Of a DNA stretch of 8,075 bases, positions 1-5,797 are shown piece after piece. Position 1 is the stretch's first letter. Every line of letters begins with the position of its first letter. The DNA comes from Rhodobacter sp. (GTDB lineage: Bacteria > Pseudomonadota > Alphaproteobacteria > Rhodobacterales > Rhodobacteraceae). The translations under genes and the position numbers were made by a program. Where the stretch lies: the NCBI GenBank assembly GCA_003536295.1, contig DPZQ01000065.1, positions 1-8,075 on the forward strand, read 5' to 3'. Below the pieces are notes generated by a model that saw only the letters and a list, made by a program, of their open reading frames with translations, searched no databases and was not told where the DNA came from.

Positions 1-342
1 ATAGGGCGTATAGGCCGTATACCACGCGGGATTTTCGAAAATATTGCGCGCGATCACTGGTGGGGTAAACGTGCCGTAATAACCCTGGCCGATCAGGCTG
101 GTCATCACCTGATTTTTCGCAGCCACCCCGCGCATATGCGCCAAAAGGTCATTTTCCGACAAGGCAGGCCAGCTTAAATCAGTTTTTTGGCGCAGCGCAT
201 CCGGCACGGTTTCCTTGATCAGCTGATCCAAACTATCGGCCCCAATGGCGGCCAACATTTGGTCAATATCACTTTGCTTGGGGCCAATATGGCGTGTTGC
301 GGCAAAATCATCGGGATTATAGGCGCTTTTGGCGAAGGTCAT
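1..342 (-). CDS. gcvP: Glycine dehydrogenase (decarboxylating), P-protein, N-terminal part only
   Basis: This is the PLP-dependent P-protein of the glycine cleavage system. It decarboxylates glycine and passes the aminomethyl group to the lipoyl arm of GcvH. Translating the minus strand from the ATG at 342-340 gives 114 residues, open to the left edge. It begins MTFAKSAYNPDDFAATRHIG and contains the conserved RHIGP motif (about residues 18-22), then IGQGYYGTFTPPVI and NPAWYTAYTPY near residues 84-114, all typical of the GcvP N-terminus. The full protein is usually about 950 residues, so the catalytic PLP-lysine region lies outside the window. The start is 27 bp after the gcvH stop. Only a poor Shine-Dalgarno match precedes it, so translation may depend partly on ribosomes leaving gcvH. 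The identification is firm; the gene is truncated by the window and not visibly broken. Confidence 0.95.
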   Translation of the reverse strand, partial: MTFAKSAYNPDDFAATRHIGPKQSDIDQMLAAIGADSLDQLIKETVPDALRQKTDLSWPALSENDLLAHMRGVAAKNQVMTSLIGQGYYGTFTPPVIARNIFENPAWYTAYTPY

Positions 343-369
343 GGGGGATCCGATCAAAGTAAAGCAGGA

Positions 370-729
370 TTAACTTAAAAAAGCCTCGTAATCGGCGCTG
401 GTCATAAAGCTATCAAGCGCCGATAGGTCTTTGATTTTCATTTTAAAAAACCAAGCGCGCCCGTCGGGGTCTTCGTTGATCAGGCCCGGATTATCGGCCA
501 GATCGGCATTCACTTCCACAATCTGACCATCAAGCGGCGCCAAAATATCAGAGGCGGCTTTAACGCTTTCAATTACAGCGACTTCTTGACCAAGTTTCAC
601 GTCAGTACCGACCTGCGGCAGGTCAACAAAAACCACATCGCCCAAGCTTGACGCGGCATGTTCAGTAATGCCAACCACCACCAGATCGCCTTCAAGGCGC
701 AGCCATTCGTGTTCTTTCGTATATTTCAT
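370..729 (-). CDS. gcvH: Glycine cleavage system H protein (lipoyl carrier)
   Basis: This 119-residue protein carries the lipoyl arm that shuttles the aminomethyl intermediate from GcvP to GcvT and then to the dihydrolipoamide dehydrogenase. The start MKYTKEHEWL and the lipoylation motif ESVKAASDI (residues 54-62, lipoyl lysine K57) are diagnostic, as are GITEHAASSLGDVVFVDLP (20-38) and the GLINEDP segment in the C-terminal third. The length is normal for the family. The ATG overlaps the gcvT stop as ATGA, which suggests translational coupling, and a good Shine-Dalgarno (GGAG in the mRNA, at 739-736) sits 6 nt upstream and confirms the start. It is the middle gene of gcvT-gcvH-gcvP and should be under the same glycine riboswitch. 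Confidence 0.97.
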   Translation of the reverse strand: MKYTKEHEWLRLEGDLVVVGITEHAASSLGDVVFVDLPQVGTDVKLGQEVAVIESVKAASDILAPLDGQIVEVNADLADNPGLINEDPDGRAWFFKMKIKDLSALDSFMTSADYEAFLS

Positions 730-1871
730 GTCGTGCTCCGTTTGCGAAAATGATTGGGGAAAAAGGGAAGAGCGCAGATTTTTACGGGTAGTTTTTTGCC
801 CCGAACCTCGCCCAGAAGGTCAAGCCCTAGGGCGCTATGGGCGGCGTCAACCAAGCCCATCGCGATTGGCGCTGAGAGCGAAGGCCCAAACCCGCCCGAG
901 GTGACGCGGCCCACTTCAACGCCGCTGGTTGAAAACAAAACCGTGCCATCACGCATGGGCGCGCGGCCTTCGGGGTAAAGCCCAACCCGCTTGCGCGTGG
1001 GGCCAGATCGCATTTGCGCTTCGATCGCATCGGCCCCTAAATAGCCCCCTGCCCGCGCCCCATTTGGGCGGCGCTGTTTTGAAATGGCCCAAGTCAGGCC
1101 CGCTTCAATTGGGGAAATGCTGGTGTCAATTTCATGGCCATAAAGGCAAAGCGCCGCTTCAAGGCGCAAACTGTCGCGCGCACCAAGGCCAATTGGGGCT
1201 ACTTCGGGCATGGCGAAAAGCGCATAGGCCAGCGCTGCGGCGCCCGCATTTGGAACCGAGATTTCAAAGCCATCTTCGCCCGTATAACCCGAACGCGACA
1301 CCCAGATTTCGCCAAAATCGCTGTTAAAAACGCCGCAATCCATGAAGTATAAAGATTGAATATCGGGCACAATCCGCGCCATCGCTTTGGCCGCCAGTGG
1401 CCCTTGTAGCGCCAAAAGCGCGCGCTCCGTTACGGGGGTGATGAAAGCCTGTGCGCTCAGTTCAGCCGCGAAATGCGCCAGATCTTCGGTTTTGCGCCCC
1501 GCATTGACCACGATAAAGATATGATCGCCCCGATTGGAAAACATCACATCGTCTAAAATTCCACCATTTGCCTGCGTTAAAAACCCGTAGCGCTGGCGCC
1601 CAAGCCCCAAACCTAAGACATCAACTGGCATCAAGCGTTCAAGCGCCAGCGTCAAATCGGCCATTGTGGTTTTGGGGTAAAGCAGCACTTGGCCCATGTG
1701 GCTTACGTCAAACAACCCAGCCTTTGCGCGGCAGTGCAAATGTTCAGCCATCACGCCCATGCCGTATTGCACGGGCATATTAGAACCGGCAAAGGGCGCG
1801 AATTTGGCCCCAATTTCGGCGTGTAAATCTTCCAGAACCAAACTAGCCAGCGACAACGCGGTTTCGGACAT
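726..1871 (-). CDS. gcvT: Glycine cleavage system aminomethyltransferase, T-protein
   Basis: This 381-residue tetrahydrofolate-dependent aminomethyltransferase releases ammonia from the GcvH-bound intermediate and forms 5,10-methylene-THF. Family motifs visible in order are FAGSNMPVQYG (27-37), GLFDVSHMG (52-60), NGGILDD with the conserved acidic pair D107/D108, SRSGYTGEDGFEI (193-205), GLGARDSLRLEAALCLYGHE (228-247) and TSGGFGPSL (324-332). The length matches the family. I chose the ATG at 1871 because the mRNA carries a run of seven G at 1882-1876, 4 nt before it, and because the protein then begins where GcvT homologues begin. An in-frame TTG further upstream (1916) would start inside the leader hairpins and has no ribosome binding site. 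The stop overlaps the gcvH start by ATGA. The first gene of the operon lies about 70 nt after the glycine riboswitch. Confidence 0.96.
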   Translation of the reverse strand: MSETALSLASLVLEDLHAEIGAKFAPFAGSNMPVQYGMGVMAEHLHCRAKAGLFDVSHMGQVLLYPKTTMADLTLALERLMPVDVLGLGLGRQRYGFLTQANGGILDDVMFSNRGDHIFIVVNAGRKTEDLAHFAAELSAQAFITPVTERALLALQGPLAAKAMARIVPDIQSLYFMDCGVFNSDFGEIWVSRSGYTGEDGFEISVPNAGAAALAYALFAMPEVAPIGLGARDSLRLEAALCLYGHEIDTSISPIEAGLTWAISKQRRPNGARAGGYLGADAIEAQMRSGPTRKRVGLYPEGRAPMRDGTVLFSTSGVEVGRVTSGGFGPSLSAPIAMGLVDAAHSALGLDLLGEVRGKKLPVKICALPFFPNHFRKRSTT

Positions 1872-1875
1872 TATG

Positions 1876-1940
1876 CCCCCCCAAGTTATGCTGGTAAATG
1901 GCCCAGCATCGATCAAACAGGTAATCCCCGTTCACGATGC
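1876..1940 (-). promoter_or_regulatory. Candidate riboswitch expression platform with the gcvT ribosome binding site
   Basis: Between aptamer 2 and the gcvT start the mRNA can form two stems that exclude each other. Stem A pairs GCATCG (1940-1935) with CGATGC (1911-1906), 6 bp. Stem B pairs ATGCTGG (1909-1903) with CCAGCAT (1894-1888), 7 bp with an 8-nt loop. Both need the bases at 1909-1906. Stem B ends 5 nt before the G-run (1882-1876) that serves as the Shine-Dalgarno, so it could hinder ribosome binding, while stem A would remove it. No U-run follows either stem, which argues for translational rather than termination control. The complementarity is seen directly; the switching role is inference. 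Confidence 0.5.
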
Positions 1941-1943
1941 CCC

Positions 1944-2108
1944 TTCTGTCTTTGCCCAACATGAGCGCCTGAGATTATTGTCCCTTCGGCGGGCCTAAGG
2001 CCACTCTCCAGAATCTATAGTCTTAGGGTCCTTTTGCCTGAGAGTTTACCAGGGCGGTTGCTCCTTCGGCCCGAGATCACGGGGTGATTTCGCTTCTCCC
2101 ACCAAGAC
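1944..2108 (-). promoter_or_regulatory. Tandem glycine riboswitch (two aptamers) upstream of gcvTHP
   Basis: The minus-strand RNA contains two consecutive glycine aptamers. Aptamer 1 (about 2108-2020) has GGGAGAAGCGAAA, GCCGAAGGAGCAACC and AACTCTCAGGCAAAAGGAC, the standard conserved core, plus a small internal stem ATCAC/GTGAT. GTCTT (2108-2104) can pair with AAGAC (2024-2020), closing aptamer 1 or forming the leader-linker helix. Aptamer 2 (about 2013-1944) has GGAGAG, a GGCC-TTA-GGCC hairpin, GCCGAAGGGACAA, ATCTCAGGC and CAAAGACAGA, closed by TTCTG (2013-2009) with CAGAA (1948-1944). Compared with aptamer 1, about a dozen extra bases lie between CAGGC and CAAAGAC. Such elements normally turn on glycine cleavage genes when glycine is abundant, which fits the downstream gcvT-gcvH-gcvP. 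Confidence 0.95.
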
Positions 2109-2114
2109 GTTGTC

Positions 2115-2143
2115 AGATTAGGCTGAGTGCAAAATAATTTCAA
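2115..2143 (-). promoter_or_regulatory. Sigma70-type promoter of the gcv operon
   Basis: The minus strand reads TTGAAA (-35, 2143-2138), a spacer of exactly 17 bp, then TAATCT (-10, 2120-2115). The predicted transcription start, about 7 nt downstream, falls near 2108, which is just where the first helix of the glycine riboswitch begins. That agreement between two independent signals supports the call. The region upstream of the -35 (2144-2200) is AT-rich and could act as an UP element. Confidence 0.72.
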
Positions 2144-2382
2144 GATAAATTTTTTCACGCTGCTTAACTATCGTGAGTATTAGTAAATAAGTATTTATTT
2201 TCTTCCGCGACAAAACCACGCTTTGGCGTAAAGCGCTTCCAGCCTTTGCATGCATTTAGATTTATTTTCCTAAGTTAATGACTGCACACCTGCAAGCATC
2301 GTCTCAACCAAGACCTGAATGACCACCGTAGAATCCCAAGCCGCGGGTACTTCGATTTGTGCCGAAAGTCGGTAGCGGGCAA
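2144..2382. other. Non-coding gap between the gcv promoter and the TRAP pseudogene
   Basis: I see no gene on either strand here; all frames are closed by stops or give short unrecognisable peptides. The left part is AT-rich and holds a 6-bp inverted repeat, AAATAA/TTATTT (2185-2190 and 2195-2200). The middle holds the palindrome AAGCGCTT at 2231-2238. The right part (2332-2382) is in frame with the pseudogene and may be its decayed middle portion, but I cannot recognise protein similarity there. About 180 residues of a normal solute-binding protein, including its signal peptide, are absent and would not fit in this gap. Confidence 0.6.
2229..2240. promoter_or_regulatory. Possible LacI-type operator palindrome
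   Basis: TAAAGCGCTTCC contains the perfect 8-bp palindrome AAGCGCTT, the type of core bound by many LacI/GalR family regulators. It lies about 90 bp upstream of the gcv -35 and about 145 bp before the TRAP pseudogene, so it could be an old operator of the transporter gene. The flanks are only partly symmetric and an 8-bp palindrome can occur by chance. No regulator gene is in the window. Confidence 0.2.
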
Positions 2383-2929
2383 AGGCCCGTGAATTCACTT
2401 GAAGACCTACGCGATAAACGCAAGTTCACTTTCCCAACCGCTGGTCGCTTTTTGGCGCAGTTTGGCGTTATTCCTGTGACCTTTGCCTTGGGAAGACGTG
2501 GAAGTGGCGCTGCAAACAGGCGATCTTGACGGTTTGGCTTGGTCTAGGATTACCGAAGACTACACCTTGGGCTGGTCGAAAGTTGCACCTTACTTCCTAA
2601 CCAACAATATATCGGGCGCTTGGGTTGGGCATTTCTTTGCCAATATGGAGCGTTGGGACGAAGTGCCTGCGCATCTGAAACAACTCTTGCAAACATGCTT
2701 TGATCAATCGCATTATCATCGTCAATGGTGGTATTGGGCGGGCGAAGCCAAGCTGCGGGTGGAAGGGCCAGATATGGAGCTGACCTCGCTTCCTTCGGAA
2801 GACTGCGCCAAGCTAGAAGCCGCCACGCACGTGTTCTGGGATGAAAGCGAATTAAAAGCCAAAGTCGTGTCGATCATCCGTGCCTAGAATGACACGATGG
2901 TTAAAGCGGGCCAACTTTACCGCTACTAA
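2383..2929 (+). pseudogene. Broken TRAP transporter solute-binding protein (DctP family), C-terminal half
   Basis: Solute-binding proteins of this family capture carboxylates or other small solutes in the periplasm for a DctQM membrane pair. The remaining reading frame resembles the C-terminal half: RPVNSLEDLRDKR and GRFLAQFGVIPVT in one frame (2383-2481), then PWEDVEVALQTGDLDGLAWS, ITEDYTLGW, YFLTNNISGAWVGHFFANME and HYHRQWWYWAGEAKLR in the next. Three lesions are visible. The N-terminal half with the signal peptide is missing. One extra T in the TTT at 2482-2484 shifts the frame between PVT and PWEDVE. A TAG at 2885-2887 stands where a Tyr codon is expected, because the frame continues NDTMVKAGQLYRY to a natural TAA at 2927-2929. 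About 180 codons remain, against about 330-360 usual for the family. The left boundary is uncertain. No dctQ or dctM follows. Confidence 0.85.
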
Positions 2930-2939
2930 TATGTAAAGC

Positions 2940-2967
2940 GCCCTGCTCCCACTTGGGGGAGCAGGGC
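2940..2967 (+). terminator. Strong hairpin after the TRAP pseudogene, just before the ligase gene
   Basis: GCCCTGCTCCC (2940-2950) pairs perfectly with GGGAGCAGGGC (2957-2967) around a 6-nt loop, an 11-bp GC-rich stem. It starts 10 nt after the ancestral stop of the TRAP binding-protein gene. It is followed by ATTATTTC, not a proper U-run, so it is a weak intrinsic terminator at best. Such hairpins are often found after highly expressed solute-binding-protein genes, where they protect the upstream message. Here it ends 8 nt before the GGAG ribosome binding site of the next gene and would form the 5' leader of that operon. Confidence 0.6.
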
Positions 2968-2986
2968 ATTATTTCGGAGACGCCCA

Positions 2987-4351
2987 ATGCCTGCTAATAT
3001 GACTTTTCAAGCCCTGAAAGCAGCCATTAAGGCTGGCGAGATCGACACGGTCATCACCTGCGCCTGTGATATGCAGGGCCGCCTTCAGGGAAAACGCTTT
3101 CACGCCATGCATTTTCTGGACAGCGCTTATGAGGAAACCCACTGCTGCAATTACCTGCTTGCCACCGATCTAGAGATGGTCACGGTTCAAGGTTATGAAG
3201 CCTCATCTTGGAACCGCGGTTATGGTGATTACACGCTCAAACCCAATCTGGACACCATTCGTAGGGTTCCCTGGCTGCCTGGCACCGCAATGGTCATGTG
3301 CGATCTCTACGATCACCACGGCCATACGCTCGTCGCCCATGCGCCGCGCAGTGTTTTGATGGCGCAAGTCGTCCGCGCCCGCGCCATGGGGTTTGAACCC
3401 ATGATGGCCACCGAGCTTGAGTTTTACCTTTTTGAAGAAACCTATCCGCAGCTGTTTGATGCGAAATACCGCGAAATGACCCCTGTTTCGCGCTATAATA
3501 TTGATTACGGCATCATGGGCTCGGCCCGTGATGAACCCGTGATGCGCGATCTGCGCAATCATCTTTACAACGCGGGCATCCCAGTGGAATGCACCAAAGG
3601 CGAAGCCGACGCTGGCCAAGAAGAGATCAACGCGAAATATTCCGATGCGATCGACACCGCCGATATGCACGCGATCATCAAATGGGCCACCAAAGAAATC
3701 GCGCAAAACCATGGCAAATCCGCAACTTTCATGGCCAAATATCACCATGACAAAGCCGGGTCCTCATCGCATGTGCATCAATCGCTTTGGGCCGGGGGTA
3801 AGAATATCTTTTATGACGCCGAAGCGAAACACGGCATGTCAGCTGTGATGCAAAGCTATATGGCGGGGCAGCTGGCCCATGCCCGTGAATTTGCTTATTT
3901 TCTGGCTCCTTACGTCAATTCTTACAAACGCTTTTGTGTCGGCATGTTTGCGCCCACCAAAGCGGTTTGGAGCCTTGATAACCGCACCGCAGGCTTTCGC
4001 GTTTGCGGCGAAGACACCAAAGGAGTGCGGGTGGAATGCCGAATTGGCGGCGCCGATTTAAACCCTTATCTGGCTTGTGCGGCGCTTTTGGCCGCAGGGC
4101 TTGATGGGATTGAAAAAGGCATGAAACTGCAACCCGCCATTTCGGGCGATCTTTACGGTGCGGGCGATGTGACCGCTATTCCACATTCGCTATTGGAAGC
4201 CGCCGAAGAATTGCGCGGATCTGACTTTCTGAAATCAGCCTTTGGCGCAGATGTGGTGGCCCATTACCACCGCGCCGCCCTTTGGGAGGTTGAGGAATCT
4301 TTGCGCGTGGTTACCGATTGGGACCGTGCGCGCGGATTTGAACGGGCTTAG
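2987..4351 (+). CDS. Glutamine synthetase family protein, probable gamma-glutamyl-amine ligase
   Basis: This 454-residue protein belongs to the class I glutamine synthetase fold and should use ATP and glutamate to make a gamma-glutamyl amide. Motifs are the N-terminal beta-grasp region (about 15-110, with GYGDY at 78-82), metal ligands in ATELEFYLF (E143, E145) and GEADAGQEEIN (E206, E212/E213), GSSSHVHQSL (258-267; H262/H264), NSYKRF (311-316), NRTAGFRV with R333, and ECRIGGADLNPYLACAALLA (350-369). The DGSSI-type substrate loop of true nitrogen-assimilating GlnA is replaced by SSWNRGYGDY. Tyr390 aligns with the adenylylation Tyr of enteric GlnA, but the surrounding NLYDLPPEE context is not kept, so GlnE control is unlikely. 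Together with its position before an ALDH and an ADH, this suggests a catabolic ligase of the PuuA/IpuC kind rather than GlnA. The start is supported by GGAG at 2976-2979, 7 nt upstream. The substrate cannot be read from the sequence. Confidence 0.88.
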   Translation: MPANMTFQALKAAIKAGEIDTVITCACDMQGRLQGKRFHAMHFLDSAYEETHCCNYLLATDLEMVTVQGYEASSWNRGYGDYTLKPNLDTIRRVPWLPGTAMVMCDLYDHHGHTLVAHAPRSVLMAQVVRARAMGFEPMMATELEFYLFEETYPQLFDAKYREMTPVSRYNIDYGIMGSARDEPVMRDLRNHLYNAGIPVECTKGEADAGQEEINAKYSDAIDTADMHAIIKWATKEIAQNHGKSATFMAKYHHDKAGSSSHVHQSLWAGGKNIFYDAEAKHGMSAVMQSYMAGQLAHAREFAYFLAPYVNSYKRFCVGMFAPTKAVWSLDNRTAGFRVCGEDTKGVRVECRIGGADLNPYLACAALLAAGLDGIEKGMKLQPAISGDLYGAGDVTAIPHSLLEAAEELRGSDFLKSAFGADVVAHYHRAALWEVEESLRVVTDWDRARGFERA

Positions 4352-4408
4352 TTTTCAACAACGCCTTTGGCGGATGGTGACCCACCGCTGGGGGTTAGAA
4401 AGGTCAAT

Positions 4409-5797
4409 ATGACAAAAATGATTCAGTGTATTTCGCCCGTAGACGGGCGGGTCTATGCCGAGCGGCCTGCGCTTAGCTTGGCCGATGCCGAAGCTGCCGT
4501 CGCTCGCGCCCGAAAAGCCCAAAGCGCTTGGGCCGCGCGCCCCTTGGCCGAACGCATCGCTTTGGTTCAAGCGGGGGTGAAAAACCTAAACGCCTTGAAA
4601 GACGTGATCGTGGAAGAGCTAGCTTGGCAAATGGGCCGTCCCACGCGTTACGGTGGCGAATTTGGCGGCGTGAATGACCGCACGGCCTATATGTCAGGCA
4701 TTGCGGCCGCCACTTTGGCGCCCCAGATTGTGGAAGACAGCGCTACGTTCAAACGCCAAATCACCCGCGAAGCGCTAGGGGTTGTGGCGATCATCGCTCC
4801 CTGGAACTACCCCTATTTGACCACGATCAACACGCTGGTTCCGGCATTAATTGCGGGCAATACCGTGATTTTGAAACATGCCAGCCAAACGCTTTTGGTT
4901 GGCGAGCGCATGTTTGAAGCCTTTGCCGCCGCAGGCCTGCCTTCGGATGTATTCCAAAACCTGTTCCTAACCCATGACGTGACCGAAGCCCTGATCAAAG
5001 CCCGCGCCTTTAACTTTGTGAACTTCACAGGCTCAGTCGCAGGCGGCGCCAATATCGAGCGCGCAGCGGCAGGCACATTCACGGGCCTTGGGCTTGAACT
5101 TGGCGGCAAAGATCCTGGCTATGTGGCCCAAGACGCCGATCTTGACGCTGCGGTTGATAGTTTGATGGATGGAGCCATGTTTAACGCGGGCCAATGCTGC
5201 TGCGGGATTGAACGCATTTACGTGCATGAAAGCCTTTATGACGCCTTTGTTGAAAAATCGGTGGCTTGGGTCAAAGCCCTAAAACTTGGCAATCCTTTTG
5301 ATGCCACGTCCACCCTTGGGCCCATGGCGCACCGCCGTTTTGCCCAAATCGTGCGCGACCAAACCGCCGAGGCGATCAAAGCGGGCGCAAAACCCCTGAT
5401 CGATCCCGCCCTTTTCCCCACCGATGATGGCGGCGCCTATCTAGCACCGCAAATCTTGGTCAATGTGAACCACAACATGCGCGTCATGGGCGAAGAAAGC
5501 TTTGGGCCTGTGGTGGGGATCATGAAAGTGGCGTCTGACGCCGAAGCGGTCACCCTGATGAATGACAGCCCCTACGGCCTAACCTGTTCGATCTGGACGG
5601 CAGACGCCGAGCGCGCGGCCACCATTGGCGCCCAAATCGAAACGGGCACCGTGTTTATGAACCGCTGTGATTACCTTGACCCAGCCCTGTGCTGGACGGG
5701 CTGCAAAGACACAGGCCGCGGCGGATCGCTATCGATGCTTGGCTATTATTCTGTAACACGCCCGAAATCTTATCATCTAAAAAAGGTGACGAAATGA
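4409..5797 (+). CDS. NAD(P)-dependent aldehyde dehydrogenase
   Basis: This 462-residue protein is a member of the ALDH superfamily, oxidising an aldehyde to the carboxylate in the cytoplasm. Catalytic parts are complete: APWNYPYL with N133, LKHASQT with the cofactor lysine K156, NFTGSVAGG (205-213), LELGGKDP with the general base E230, NAGQCCCG with the nucleophile C264 (middle of three Cys), and GEESFGP with E363. The usual Pro after the cofactor lysine (LKPS) is His here. The C-terminus DTGRGGSLSMLGYYSVTRPK is typical. The ATG at 4409 is chosen because AGAAAGG (4397-4403) lies 5 nt upstream and the protein then starts at the usual place. It lies 57 bp after the ligase gene and overlaps the Fe-ADH start as ATGA, so the two dehydrogenases are made together. 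The likely role is the oxidation step after the alcohol dehydrogenase; the specific substrate is unknown. Confidence 0.93.
   Translation: MTKMIQCISPVDGRVYAERPALSLADAEAAVARARKAQSAWAARPLAERIALVQAGVKNLNALKDVIVEELAWQMGRPTRYGGEFGGVNDRTAYMSGIAAATLAPQIVEDSATFKRQITREALGVVAIIAPWNYPYLTTINTLVPALIAGNTVILKHASQTLLVGERMFEAFAAAGLPSDVFQNLFLTHDVTEALIKARAFNFVNFTGSVAGGANIERAAAGTFTGLGLELGGKDPGYVAQDADLDAAVDSLMDGAMFNAGQCCCGIERIYVHESLYDAFVEKSVAWVKALKLGNPFDATSTLGPMAHRRFAQIVRDQTAEAIKAGAKPLIDPALFPTDDGGAYLAPQILVNVNHNMRVMGEESFGPVVGIMKVASDAEAVTLMNDSPYGLTCSIWTADAERAATIGAQIETGTVFMNRCDYLDPALCWTGCKDTGRGGSLSMLGYYSVTRPKSYHLKKVTK

Noticed and set aside
1872..1916. Fifteen extra N-terminal codons on gcvT from a TTG
   Set aside because: This stretch lies in the riboswitch leader with its paired stems and has no Shine-Dalgarno. 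The ATG at 1871 has a G-run at the right distance and fits GcvT homologues.
2185..2200. AAATAA/TTATTT inverted repeat as an operator
   Set aside because: A 6-bp AT-only repeat in AT-rich sequence is easily due to chance.
2483..2887. An apparently intact 134-codon ORF starting with TTG
   Set aside because: It is only the second-frame part of the TRAP binding-protein pseudogene. Family-like sequence continues upstream in another frame and downstream past the TAG, and no ribosome binding site precedes 2483.
2901..2932. Possible promoter TTAAAG ... TAATAT before the ligase gene
   Set aside because: The spacer would be 20 bp, and no better -35 exists at 16-18 bp. The -10 overlaps the pseudogene's stop codon, so it is too weak to call.
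2144..2982. Insertion sequence or phage remnant as cause of the TRAP gene damage
   Set aside because: I see no transposase fragment, terminal inverted repeats or target duplications around the pseudogene; simple deletion and point mutation explain it.
3203..3748. Long minus-strand ORF inside the ligase gene
   Set aside because: It has no recognisable motifs and lies opposite a well-conserved glutamine synthetase domain; it is an antisense shadow.
4367..4408. Fourteen extra N-terminal codons on the aldehyde dehydrogenase from a TTG
   Set aside because: The ATG at 4409 has AGAAAGG 5 nt upstream and gives the normal family start.
5689..5793. A 35-codon N-terminal extension of the Fe-ADH inside the ALDH gene
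   Set aside because: The extension has no family resemblance, while the ATG at 5794 has a good ribosome binding site and forms an ATGA overlap.
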